Origin: Photobacterium profundum SS9
GTDB taxonomy: Bacteria > Pseudomonadota > Gammaproteobacteria > Enterobacterales > Vibrionaceae
Direction: 5' to 3'
DNA length: 64,000 nt
Assembly (NCBI RefSeq): GCF_000196255.1
Contig: NC_006370.1
Span: 1,808,887-1,872,886, forward strand
How positions within the stretch are numbered: position 1 is the stretch's first letter; every line of letters begins with the position of its first letter. Shown in pieces: positions 34,736 through 42,829 of this stretch. Made by a program: the position numbers and the translations under genes. Below the pieces are notes generated by a model. It had not been told where the DNA came from. It did no database searches and worked only from the letters and a program-made list of their open reading frames with translations.

Positions 34736-34837
34736 AACACTACTCCTGTAATTGATGACAGTTATAGTTACAACGCTCTGTCATGTGATAGTTGACTACT
34801 AGTTGTTTAGTAGGCATAACACTGCTCCTGTAACTGA
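34674..34837 (-). repeat. 82-bp tandem duplication of the viperin 5' end
   Basis: Two units (34674-34755 and 34756-34837) about 94% identical, with a third start of 6 bases. Each holds a ribosome binding site, an ATG and the first 20 codons. The outer copy encodes MPTKQLVVNYHMTERCNYNC and then terminates 5 codons on, ending just before the real start, so ribosomes may reinitiate. Confidence 0.85.
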
Positions 34838-34856
34838 TGACAGAAGTAGTGTTACG

Positions 34857-34876
34857 TTGTGCACTGCACAAAAAAG
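34857..34876 (-). promoter_or_regulatory. Repeated palindrome before viperin
   Basis: TTGTGCAcTGCACAA followed by AAAAAG; sister of the site at 33847. It lies between the 234-residue gene and the duplicated viperin start. Confidence 0.55.
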
Positions 34877-34883
34877 TGTTTTG

Positions 34884-35588
34884 TTAGTCGGGAAGACTAG
34901 AAAGGAAATGGGTAAAGCTAACGGCTTCTTTATATTGTTGTTGAATAAAGCTTACAAGCATTTGCAGGGTAGCGTCTTTAGCCAGAAGCTCTGAGTCCAA
35001 AGTTTGCGTTATGTGATATGCGGCTTCCAGTTCTTTATTTAGAAAAGCAAGAAGTAGCTGCTCAGTTGCGGTGAGTGCAAGGCGGTTTTTCAGCAATAGT
35101 TCTCGCAATAGACTGGCATTAGTTAACTTGAAGTTCAGTTGTGGCAGTTGTTCGTCTTTGAACGGAGTGTCCAGTTTTCGTTCAATTAAGTTGAATTCAG
35201 GATCTTTCAATTGAGTAATAAAGCTGGAAGCTGCCAATGAAAGCTGATGCTTATTTTCGCTGGTATCAAGGTTATGTAATACCTCTTCGATTAATAGTGC
35301 GTTACTGTACCTTTTGGTTGGCTCATGCATAGTAGAGCTAACAATTTTGGAGTCACCAAGAAAGGCATCTAACAGAAACGCATTAAACAGAGGTATCAGT
35401 GCCTTAGGTTGTAAATGTACTTTGCCTCGTGTTCCCATGCTGGCGTCAGCAAACCCTTCCTTCATCACTAGAGTTTTGGGAATGGTTTCGTTTCTTATAA
35501 ATGTGTTAGCTTTGCTGCGTAAGCATGAAGCATTGATACCAAAAAGCTCTTTGACGGCTTGGTTCGTGTTCAAATAACTCACTGGCAT
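34884..35588 (-). CDS. Hypothetical protein upstream of viperin (234 aa)
   Basis: A 234-residue, mostly helical protein. The start (YLNTNQAVKELFGINASCLRSKANTFIR) could be a DNA-binding helix-turn-helix, but this is weak. The centre and end are Leu-rich helices (LLRELLLKNRLALTATEQLLLAFLNKELEAA). It overlaps the preceding gene by 10 bases and precedes viperin by about 150. No family recognised. Confidence 0.65.
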   Translation of the reverse strand: MPVSYLNTNQAVKELFGINASCLRSKANTFIRNETIPKTLVMKEGFADASMGTRGKVHLQPKALIPLFNAFLLDAFLGDSKIVSSTMHEPTKRYSNALLIEEVLHNLDTSENKHQLSLAASSFITQLKDPEFNLIERKLDTPFKDEQLPQLNFKLTNASLLRELLLKNRLALTATEQLLLAFLNKELEAAYHITQTLDSELLAKDATLQMLVSFIQQQYKEAVSFTHFLSSLPD

Positions 35589-35923
35589 ACAGCATCCTGG
35601 ATAAATCTTTCTTCACTACGGTAATCGAATATATCTAGTTTCGAGATTCTTTGTGCTGCTCTGTATTTTGAACCTTTTTGGCAATATTGGTCAGGTTCGA
35701 AGTGGCTAATTGCTCCGAGGCAATAGCCTGCTCGAAAGCTTTCTTCTTTTGATGTGGTCAAAAATGCACCAAACATTTCGGTGTCTTTTTTATTATATAG
35801 CTCGATGTATTCTTGGCACGCTGATTGAAGAAAAGCAGGAGAGCCTGGTTCATTTGTCCTATCTGTTTTCGCGGCTGAACAGAAAGAGATGCTAAGAAGA
35901 GCGCAGAGTAATAATGGTCTCAT
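35579..35923 (-). CDS. Secreted small protein, Rap1a/Tai-like pattern
   Basis: A 114-residue protein with a signal peptide (MRPLLLCALLSISFCSAA) and five Cys in the mature part. The core SACQEYI...FRAGYCLGAISHF...YCQKGSKYRAAQRI resembles the Rap1a/Tai periplasmic family (cysteine pairs around a G-Y-x-x-G-x helix), some members of which are effector immunity proteins. The match is by eye. Start overlaps the previous gene (ATGA). Confidence 0.65.
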   Translation of the reverse strand: MRPLLLCALLSISFCSAAKTDRTNEPGSPAFLQSACQEYIELYNKKDTEMFGAFLTTSKEESFRAGYCLGAISHFEPDQYCQKGSKYRAAQRISKLDIFDYRSEERFIQDAVCQ

Positions 35924-36414
35924 TGTAAATTGTCCTGAGAGTTTTCTAATTTTATTTGTTCTTTAGGAGCTGGGATAGCTAATTTGTTTGTTTTTATTTT
36001 TTTAGTTGTAATTACTATTACAGCTAATATTGAGAACGAGGAGACTATTTCTAGGATTGGTTCATATATAAAATCTTCATTTTTTTGGATATATAAAGCG
36101 ATGAAAGCAATGAACCACAGCGCAAGAAGGTAGCCTTGTGGTATTAGGTAGTTGTATACAATTTTAAAAATATTTGTTTGTGAACTCCTAGCTTGAGACC
36201 AGTAATTACGTGTTAGTAAGATAAATGCCAGCAAAAAAATAATTTCCGAATAAGCTAATTCGCTAAATGAAAATGAGTATTCAAAGATGTCGAAGGGGAT
36301 AAAGCCTAATCCAATCCCCCCCAAGAGAAAGAAAAATGTGTTCCAAAGAAATTTAAGGAAAACTTTGAATGAATGACCAATACGAGAGAGTGTAGTGTTA
36401 TGCGCCTGTTCCAT
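35920..36414 (-). CDS. Integral membrane protein (164 aa)
   Basis: A 164-residue protein with four predicted membrane helices: FLWNTFFFLLGGIGLGF, YSEIIFLLAFILL, YLLALWFIAFIALYI and IVSSFSILAVIVI. The C-terminus is polar. First gene of the overlapping minus-strand set ending in viperin. Function unknown. Confidence 0.65.
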   Translation of the reverse strand: MEQAHNTTLSRIGHSFKVFLKFLWNTFFFLLGGIGLGFIPFDIFEYSFSFSELAYSEIIFLLAFILLTRNYWSQARSSQTNIFKIVYNYLIPQGYLLALWFIAFIALYIQKNEDFIYEPILEIVSSFSILAVIVITTKKIKTNKLAIPAPKEQIKLENSQDNLQ

Positions 36415-36723
36415 GTCTTGTCTTTATATTATTCATTATAGATATGCAATTATATACACATTGCAGTGTTTTGTTGATACCTAACAGTCTAATATTTTTA
36501 GAAAAGTTGGATTTTTGATGGTTATGAACCTTTAATATTAACGTATTCCCATCAGTCAATAGCGGCCCTTGTTACCAAGTGCTGTCCTCATAGTAACTAG
36601 AAAACCGTCTAACTACGGTGACCACATATTCACACTATGAGAATGTTATGCAGCCGCGCGTCTGTATTATTAGCCTTGAAGTGGCAGAAAAGTACCGGGC
36701 TTACCGGTCGAGTTTTATCAGGT
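36415..36723. other. Intergenic region
   Basis: About 300 bases with no gene, separating the viperin cluster from the Cof-type phosphatase. I see no attC or IS end. Confidence 0.3.
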
Positions 36724-37545
36724 TTAATCGAGTAACTCACGTTTAATCACGGTCATTACGCCTGCCTCATGATGACTAGGCGCTGAAAAGCGCGCGGTTT
36801 GTTTAACCTTAGGGTGGGCGTTGTCCATTGCGTAAGAGTGATAGCTCGCTTTGAGCATTTCCAGGTCATTGAGGTAATCACCAAAACTCATCGTCTGCTC
36901 ATAGCTAAATCCAAGCGTGTTTTGCAAGTGTTCAATAGCTGCACCCTTAGAGGCTTTGGCATTCATCACATCGAGCCAGATTTTGGCACTCACCACCACT
37001 TGATGGCTTTGACCAAATTCGCTTTCAAAACTTGGGAGTACATGCTCCTCAGTGCCATCAAAATGACAAATGGCGACTTTAATAAAGTCATCATCGACTG
37101 CCAAGAGGTCGTTGACATGCTGACAACGATGGTAGTATTTAGCAAACTCTTTTAGCGCATGTGGTTCTTGGGTTTCAATATAGGCCGACTGCGTACCACA
37201 CAAGACTATATATGCTCCGTCTATAGCGCGCGCCTGCTTAATAATCGCTGCAATAGAAGGCTTATCGATTTCACAGCGATACAACTCTTTACCTTGGTGC
37301 ATCACTATGGTGCCATTTTCGGCGATAAATATCATATGATCGCTAATCGGTGCGAATGTCTCCATCAAGCTGTAATACTGACGACCCGATGCGGCGGCGA
37401 AAATGATATCGCGTTGCCTAACTTGCTGGTAAACCGAATAGAAGTCTTCGGGTAGTTGGCTATTTTGATCGAGCAAAGTCCCGTCCATATCGACGGCAAT
37501 AAATTTGATGTCTTTACTTGGCATAGTTGACCGTGTTTTTGGCAA
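36724..37545 (-). CDS. Cof-type HAD-IIB phosphatase
   Basis: A 273-residue protein of typical Cof/YbiV size. Motif I FIAVDMDGTLLD near residue 20, motif II FAAASGRQY, a lysine at NAKASKGAAI (motif III), and motif IV MSFGDYLNDLEML are all present, with the long C2B cap between. These enzymes dephosphorylate sugar phosphates or phosphorylated cofactors such as pyridoxal phosphate; the substrate cannot be told. Composition is closer to core genes than its neighbours. Confidence 0.9.
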   Translation of the reverse strand: MPKTRSTMPSKDIKFIAVDMDGTLLDQNSQLPEDFYSVYQQVRQRDIIFAAASGRQYYSLMETFAPISDHMIFIAENGTIVMHQGKELYRCEIDKPSIAAIIKQARAIDGAYIVLCGTQSAYIETQEPHALKEFAKYYHRCQHVNDLLAVDDDFIKVAICHFDGTEEHVLPSFESEFGQSHQVVVSAKIWLDVMNAKASKGAAIEHLQNTLGFSYEQTMSFGDYLNDLEMLKASYHSYAMDNAHPKVKQTARFSAPSHHEAGVMTVIKRELLD

Positions 37546-38000
37546 AAATGTGAATCAGGTATGATAAATTACATTAGTCACTATTCTCTGCAAGTGATTT
37601 CCATCAAGTGAAGAGTAAAAAGCGTTGCGTTAAATAAGTTATGTCCAAAGGCGCGTCAGAGTGATACCGCGTAACTTGCCTGTGCCCCAAAGAGTGTACA
37701 TTTACTCATTCATATCCTATTAACGCGATTTTCCATAAGTTTAATTAGCAGTGTATCTATCCAGTTATAATGGAATATTGCTTTTTAAAGCTACTTCTCT
37801 CGGTATTAATGAGCATTTTTTACTTTATTTCTACATGTAAATGACTCACGATAGTTCTTTATTGCACGTTGTAAGTAATTGATTTAAAGTTGATTAATGA
37901 CGTATTGTTGCTTTTGTCTTTAATCTGTGGGCTACGTGGAAGTAAGCATGCTGTTTAATACGCTGTTAAATGCAGATTTCAATTTTAATCGGAGTGTTCG
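37546..38000. other. Intergenic region
   Basis: About 450 AT-rich bases between divergent genes, so promoters for both sides are expected. No gene, IS end or clear repeat seen. CGGAG at 37991 is the ribosome binding site of the next gene. Confidence 0.3.
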
Positions 38001-38459
38001 ATGGGAAAGCTGATAGAAACCAGATTTATTGTAGATGAAGCGTCCATTAAATCGGAATTTGGATACTGCTGGTTAACAAAAGCAGATGTAAAACAATTAT
38101 ATATTCTTAACTTAGCTGGCAACTTTGAGATCGGAGCAGAGAAGAAAGTCGGTCACGTATGTATTCAATCTAAAGAAGACTTTGACATCATTGAGCTAGA
38201 TGAATTAGATGACCAATCCTTAATTCGTAAACAATTTAACCTTGGTAAAATAGAGTTACGTCCCAAAGAACCAAGTGTGTTTATCGAAATTACATCATCT
38301 TATCTCAAGCATATTTGGGAGCTTTGCAGTTCAAAAAAGCACGTAGTGAGTATAACGTTTACCACTGAGGACTCTGTTCTTCAGGTCAGAGAAATTGCAT
38401 CTATTCTAGTTGAAATTGAAAAGCGAGAAGCTACGAAAAAGCGTGGTTTTTTTGGCTAA
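38001..38459 (+). CDS. Hypothetical protein (152 aa)
   Basis: A 152-residue soluble protein with CGGAG before ATG. Alternating β-type segments (ETRFIVDEAS, GHVCIQSKEDFDIIEL, HVVSITFTTED) and a Lys-rich end (KKRGFFG). No motif I recognise. It is followed by another hypothetical gene on the same strand. Confidence 0.65.
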   Translation: MGKLIETRFIVDEASIKSEFGYCWLTKADVKQLYILNLAGNFEIGAEKKVGHVCIQSKEDFDIIELDELDDQSLIRKQFNLGKIELRPKEPSVFIEITSSYLKHIWELCSSKKHVVSITFTTEDSVLQVREIASILVEIEKREATKKRGFFG

Positions 38460-38603
38460 TGAATTTCAAGAAGTTACTTAAGAATGATTAGCAGGCATGG
38501 TATTTTTGATTTGCATTGAGTTTAGTGGTTAAGGTTTATTGCACAGGCTTTGGTGTTGCGTTGCTCACATCTTAGAAAGGCGCTATGTGTTTGAGGGAAA
38601 ATT

Positions 38604-39035
38604 GTGTTTTGGAAGAAAGAAAAATCATTTCTTGACGGTTTGGTGATTAAGATGAAGTCCGATGTCAATCTGGTAGAGCAACTAGAAAAAGATATTGAGC
38701 TATATGTCTCTGAAACCGATGACTCTACAGAACAAGCATTGGAAATCATCTATTCAGTTATGTCCTATGAAGGTTTGACTTATGGAGAGGCAGTAAAAAC
38801 TGAAAAAGGCAGAGAAGCGTTGTATCAGTTATTGCTACATCGCCAATGGATAGCTTTTCAAATTGAGTTGCTAAGAAAAGAAAAAGCTAAATCTCTTGGT
38901 GTAGAGAAAGTTGGATATAAAAAGTCTACAGAAAGTATTGTTGTGAGGCGTCAGATGGATTCCCTGTTAGATCAGTTTATTAGTGAAACTTCTGATTACT
39001 TTAAAACTGAACTCAAAGAATTTGACGCGAAATAA
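38604..39035 (+). CDS. Hypothetical protein (143 aa)
   Basis: A 143-residue, mainly helical protein starting at GTG (FWKKEKSFLDGLVIKM), with GAGGGAAAA nine bases upstream. Acidic with a Lys-rich patch (RKEKAKSLGVEKVGYKK). No recognised family. 144 bases after the previous gene. Confidence 0.6.
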   Translation: MFWKKEKSFLDGLVIKMKSDVNLVEQLEKDIELYVSETDDSTEQALEIIYSVMSYEGLTYGEAVKTEKGREALYQLLLHRQWIAFQIELLRKEKAKSLGVEKVGYKKSTESIVVRRQMDSLLDQFISETSDYFKTELKEFDAK

Positions 39036-39168
39036 ACATACAACAGATAGCTTAATAGGGACTCGCAACGCACGGTGTTTTTACTATGCTTTGCGTTTAG
39101 TGTAATAAGGCGAAACGGTTTAGGTTTGATGAGAATACAATTGAAGTGGTTGCGATTCGCTGAAATAA

Positions 39169-39194
39169 GAAAAGGTGCTAAGGGCACCTTTTTA
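39169..39194. terminator. Bidirectional terminator
   Basis: AAAAGGTGC / GCACCTTTTT hairpin with a short TAAGG loop between converging genes; runs of A and T on the two sides suit both strands. Confidence 0.8.
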
Positions 39195-39208
39195 AAGATT
39201 AGTTAGCG

Positions 39209-41128
39209 TTAAGCTTCTGCCATTGCTTTATTTTCTTCTTTAACTCGTTGCGTATATCGCTGCTGACTTAAGGCTAGCGCATGCTGATACAAGGCGATGT
39301 CGACAAAATCATTCTGAACTACGACTGGCCCATTTTGTTTTGCGATTGCTTCTACCGTGTCTGGCTGTGTCAGCCAAGTGTAGGTGGCATGATCGAAGGT
39401 GGGTTTGGTGGCTTGGAGTAAGTTGCCGGTACCGGAGAGCACTAAATCGTTCAACCAAGCTGTGACGTGCAGGGCGATTTGGCTTTTGTAGTGTTTCAGA
39501 GCAGCCGAACCCGTATTTTGTAGTTGGAGTACCGTATATTGGTACTGGGCATTTTTCTGCACAGTGTTGTTTAGGGCAGCAATGACAGCAGAGGGATCAT
39601 TCAACGAGGCAGAATAATCCTCATCATTGTAACTGTCATTCACATTACTGGCGCCAAACAATACGATAAGACGTTTCCCCTTAGCTACTTGGCTTAGGGT
39701 TAAGTCATGGAGACTATCTAAGCTGTTTGTTACTTGATAACCAACAGACGCAGATACGCTAGCCTGTAAACACGCTTCGACCTGTTCTTGATTGAGAGGC
39801 GTAAAGTTGTCGGTGTCGATACCGGATTTGGCAATGCGGACAATTGCAAATTCGTTGCTGTTTTCTTTGAGGTATTTGTCGATATCGGTTAGGAACTCAT
39901 TAAATACTACGCCGGGAATAAAATTGTGTAGGTGGTAGGTTTGTTTCATCGAGAACGAATTACCGACATAGGCCGGACGGAAGTCAAAGTAGCGGGTACC
40001 AGTAACAAGCTGGGTATACGCATTATCTTTTTGCGTCAGTGATAAGTTAGCCAGCAACTGTTCACCGGCCTGCGTCCCGACCAACTCTAGGCTTGCTAGC
40101 ACTGGGTTGGAATCGATCATTTTTTGAATTGCGATTTTAGGATCATTGATATGTATTTCGTACATACCGGCATCATGGGATCCACTTAATACTAAATCTC
40201 TGAATCGGAAATCCGGATTCTGTTTGGCTAGCGTTGTCATCCATTGCTTATTGTACTCGCCCGTATAAATATAACTTTGGTTTCCTAGTGGAAGGGCGGC
40301 ATGCGAAACACCGTAGTTCATCATGCAGGGTTTACCATCCCCTTCGAATTGAATGGCGGTTTGTTTAAGTATGTCATTACCTTCAATCGCGCCAGTGATC
40401 CTGTTTAGCTTAAACAAGACATTCTGATACTGACTATTATTGGAGCTCAAAAGTTGTAGATGAAAGTCGCGGTGAGTGGGCGCAGTACCTGTTGTATCAA
40501 AGGCGTAGCCACTTTGCATCGTACCGATGCTGGGTAAGAGACCTGAATGATAGGGGAAGGGATGAAGAGCGTCTCCCTCAAGATCAAAACGTGGGGTCAG
40601 TGATTCCGTATTGGTCGATGTCCACAAGTCAAAACCTTTACCTTCGCTGATTGTGTTGGCATCTGCCACATTGAATTCATCGCTGCCTGATGTAGTAATG
40701 AAATATACATTGTCGAGGTAGGCTGATTTGTTGTTGGCTCTTGCTGAAAGAGTATTTCCAGCCATATGCCAGTTATTGGTGGTTGCATAATGGCCTTGAC
40801 CAATGCAGACGTCAAAGCGCTGACTGCCAATGGATAGCGTACCTTTAACGGCAAAATTTAACTTCTCTGGGCTATTGCTGCCGCGGGCTGTATGAACCAT
40901 GTGGCGAGTGTTGTTATTAACGGAGTTTTTGTACCAGCTGGCAACGTCCTTATTGCCGTTTCGGCTAACGTCCACGGTGAGAGTGAGTTTTCCTTTGCCT
41001 CCTGAGACTGAAATATTGCCTAAATCAATGATTTTGTCTTTTTTGATCCTTGAGTCTGTAACAATGAAATCAACATGCTGGTTTGCAGCCTGACCACTAA
41101 ATGAAAAGGTAACCTGATTTTTACTCAT
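39209..41128 (-). CDS. PI-PLC X-domain-like phosphodiesterase (639 aa)
   Basis: The first ~270 residues are β-rich and unassigned (VTFSFSGQAANQHVDFIVTD). From about residue 300 a phosphatidylinositol-phospholipase-C-like TIM barrel appears: FRDLVLSGSHDAGMY (first catalytic His), TGTRYFDFRPAYV, QTYHLHNFIPGVVFNEFLTD (second His) and FAIVRIAKSG. No signal peptide is visible, so export, if any, would need another route. AGGAATGCT precedes ATG. Substrate could be a phospholipid or other phosphodiester; not determinable. It converges on the terminator at 39169. Confidence 0.85.
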   Translation of the reverse strand: MSKNQVTFSFSGQAANQHVDFIVTDSRIKKDKIIDLGNISVSGGKGKLTLTVDVSRNGNKDVASWYKNSVNNNTRHMVHTARGSNSPEKLNFAVKGTLSIGSQRFDVCIGQGHYATTNNWHMAGNTLSARANNKSAYLDNVYFITTSGSDEFNVADANTISEGKGFDLWTSTNTESLTPRFDLEGDALHPFPYHSGLLPSIGTMQSGYAFDTTGTAPTHRDFHLQLLSSNNSQYQNVLFKLNRITGAIEGNDILKQTAIQFEGDGKPCMMNYGVSHAALPLGNQSYIYTGEYNKQWMTTLAKQNPDFRFRDLVLSGSHDAGMYEIHINDPKIAIQKMIDSNPVLASLELVGTQAGEQLLANLSLTQKDNAYTQLVTGTRYFDFRPAYVGNSFSMKQTYHLHNFIPGVVFNEFLTDIDKYLKENSNEFAIVRIAKSGIDTDNFTPLNQEQVEACLQASVSASVGYQVTNSLDSLHDLTLSQVAKGKRLIVLFGASNVNDSYNDEDYSASLNDPSAVIAALNNTVQKNAQYQYTVLQLQNTGSAALKHYKSQIALHVTAWLNDLVLSGTGNLLQATKPTFDHATYTWLTQPDTVEAIAKQNGPVVVQNDFVDIALYQHALALSQQRYTQRVKEENKAMAEA

Positions 41129-41654
41129 AGCATTCCTAGCCTTTGGGTTATTGATTTTAATTGGTGTGGTTTACTTACCTCATGGTGGAGGTGTGCAATG
41201 AGTGTATGCAATATTATGCATTAGTGCCTGTATTTTTGTTATGGTTAGCACAATACCTTTCTCATCAGCTTGTCGCTGTTATGGATAAAACGCTCTTCAA
41301 GAGGGGGAGATATGAGTTCTTTATCTTACTTGAATGCCGAGAGTGCTCCCACAAAGAGTGTGTGATGGACTGTGTTGCTCATGGTTTATGGCGGTTTGTT
41401 GTCTAGATACTTGAAATTGATCAAATTTTTTTGGTTTAGTAAATTTATTTAAGTTCATGTTTTAGCGATATTTTAATGATAGTTGTGTCAATATTAATGC
41501 GATATCTCCTTGATTCACTTTAAAATATTTAGATAAAAAAAGCTTGATTTACGCTTATGTTAGTACTAATATAGGCGTAAGTGCTAAAAATGTGCTTGCT
41601 ACATTTTGATTTTACTTCTAATCTTCTCTGTATCAATAACAGAGAGGACTTTTC
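41129..41654. other. Region upstream of tnsA, probably holding a Tn7-like end
   Basis: No gene I support. Repeated CTTGATTyAC elements (41511 and 41543) may be transposase sites, but a firm TGT terminus and multiple matching repeats were not found. Confidence 0.35.
41549..41580. promoter_or_regulatory. Symmetric operator-like dyad before tnsA
   Basis: Outer arms TTACGC / GCGTAA and a central perfect palindrome TTAGTACTAA share one centre (41564.5). It lies 75 bases upstream of tnsA, a likely site for a repressor of the transposition operon. Confidence 0.6.
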
Positions 41655-42272
41655 ATGTTTGAACAAAATCATTTATCACGTCGCCTTTATCGCTCCAGTC
41701 GAGTCAAAACCGCAATTTCATACTCAAGCTCTAAACACCCCTTCCCGCAATTTTGTGAGAGCGTTCTGGAAAAAGAGCGTTGCTTGGAAAGAGATTTCAA
41801 CCCAAAAATAGAAACATATCAGACTCAACCGTTTACCATTCTCGTTAATGGTATTCGCTATACTCCAGATGCGATTACGCGTGAGGTTGATGGCACGGAT
41901 TATGTTGAGGAAGTAAAACCACTAGTAGAGCTTGAAAAACCGAAAGTTATTAAGCGACTTAGAGAAATTGAGCGCGGCTTACGTGAGAAAGGAATTCGAT
42001 TTCGGATTTTGACGGACGAACTGACGAGCAATCGAACGTATATCGCCAATCTCTGGTTGCTGAAGCGTCACCAAAGCTACCCACACAATCTTGAATGGCT
42101 TTCTGAAGCAAAAAAAGAGTTTGGTACTGCATCAACTATTGGCCAAGTTACTCGTTGGCTCTGTCAAAAGGGCGTAAATGTGGGGGCGCTTTACCATGCA
42201 ATAGGTCTTCAAGAAGTATCATGTGATTTGAAAGCAATACTAAAGCCACAGACTGAGGTGTTGTTCGCATGA
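41655..42272 (+). CDS. tnsA: TnsA-like endonuclease of a Tn7-like transposon
   Basis: A 205-residue protein. YTPDAITREVDGTDYVEEVKP near residues 72-95 carries the restriction-enzyme-like PD...ExK core; upstream FCESVLEKE gives the conserved early Glu. The region after it (KRLREIERGLREKGIRFRILTDEL) and a C-terminal helical part follow TnsA order. TnsA cuts the 5' transposon ends, enabling cut-and-paste with TnsB. AGAGAGGAC precedes ATG. Its stop overlaps tnsB (ATGA). Confidence 0.88.
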   Translation: MFEQNHLSRRLYRSSRVKTAISYSSSKHPFPQFCESVLEKERCLERDFNPKIETYQTQPFTILVNGIRYTPDAITREVDGTDYVEEVKPLVELEKPKVIKRLREIERGLREKGIRFRILTDELTSNRTYIANLWLLKRHQSYPHNLEWLSEAKKEFGTASTIGQVTRWLCQKGVNVGALYHAIGLQEVSCDLKAILKPQTEVLFA

Positions 42273-42829
42273 AGAAAGGTATGTACTCACATTTCTTTAA
42301 GATAGGAATGGAAATCACGATTGGTGGTAAAGAAGCTACCATCGCCTTTGCTTCTCCTGCAGTTATTCTTGTTCATTTCAAAGATACTGGTATTTATGAC
42401 TCGATTGAGAGACATCAGGCTGCTCAGATGTATACCGACTGTGAGCTTGAAATTAAGCAATTGGAAGTTCTGGTATCGACGAAGCAAGCTTTGACGCTTG
42501 ATGAACAGGCAGAAACTAACCGAAAGGTGGAGTACGTCAAGTATCTTCTAGAACAAAGGGAGCCGTTAGCTAAAGAGTCTTTAAAAGGTTTGCGCGCAGT
42601 GGCAATCCGGCTGGGTGACAGAAAGGCTCCTTCTAAATCAACATTGGGGCGTTGGCTGGAATCATATCAACAAGGTGGCCATCATTTCATGTCACTTGCC
42701 CCGCTAAAACCTGGCCCTAAACGAACGCGAATTGCTGTGCATTTTATTGATGACATTCAAGAAGCGTTAGATGATAGGTACTTGGTAGTAAACCCTGCAC
42801 TCTTCTCGATATCTATAATGATTTGGTGA
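42269..42829 (+). CDS. tnsB: TnsB-like transposase, N-terminal part
   Basis: A 186-residue product covering the N-terminal DNA-binding half of TnsB (ITIGGKEATIAFASPAVILVHFKDTG; a helix-turn-helix near SKSTLGRWLESYQQGG). It ends NPALFSISIMIW at a TGA. The +1 frame just upstream reads TLLDIYNDLVMKWKAKG, which joins smoothly to the catalytic half. So a frameshift lies around 42785-42800. The stop overlaps a downstream ATG (TGATG), so the second half may still be made as a separate chain. Confidence 0.8.
   Translation: MKKGMYSHFFKIGMEITIGGKEATIAFASPAVILVHFKDTGIYDSIERHQAAQMYTDCELEIKQLEVLVSTKQALTLDEQAETNRKVEYVKYLLEQREPLAKESLKGLRAVAIRLGDRKAPSKSTLGRWLESYQQGGHHFMSLAPLKPGPKRTRIAVHFIDDIQEALDDRYLVVNPALFSISIMIW

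Noticed and set aside
41161..41406. 81-codon open frame before tnsA
   Set aside because: Starts at TTG without a ribosome binding site, has biased hydrophobic composition, and lies where transposon-end DNA is expected.
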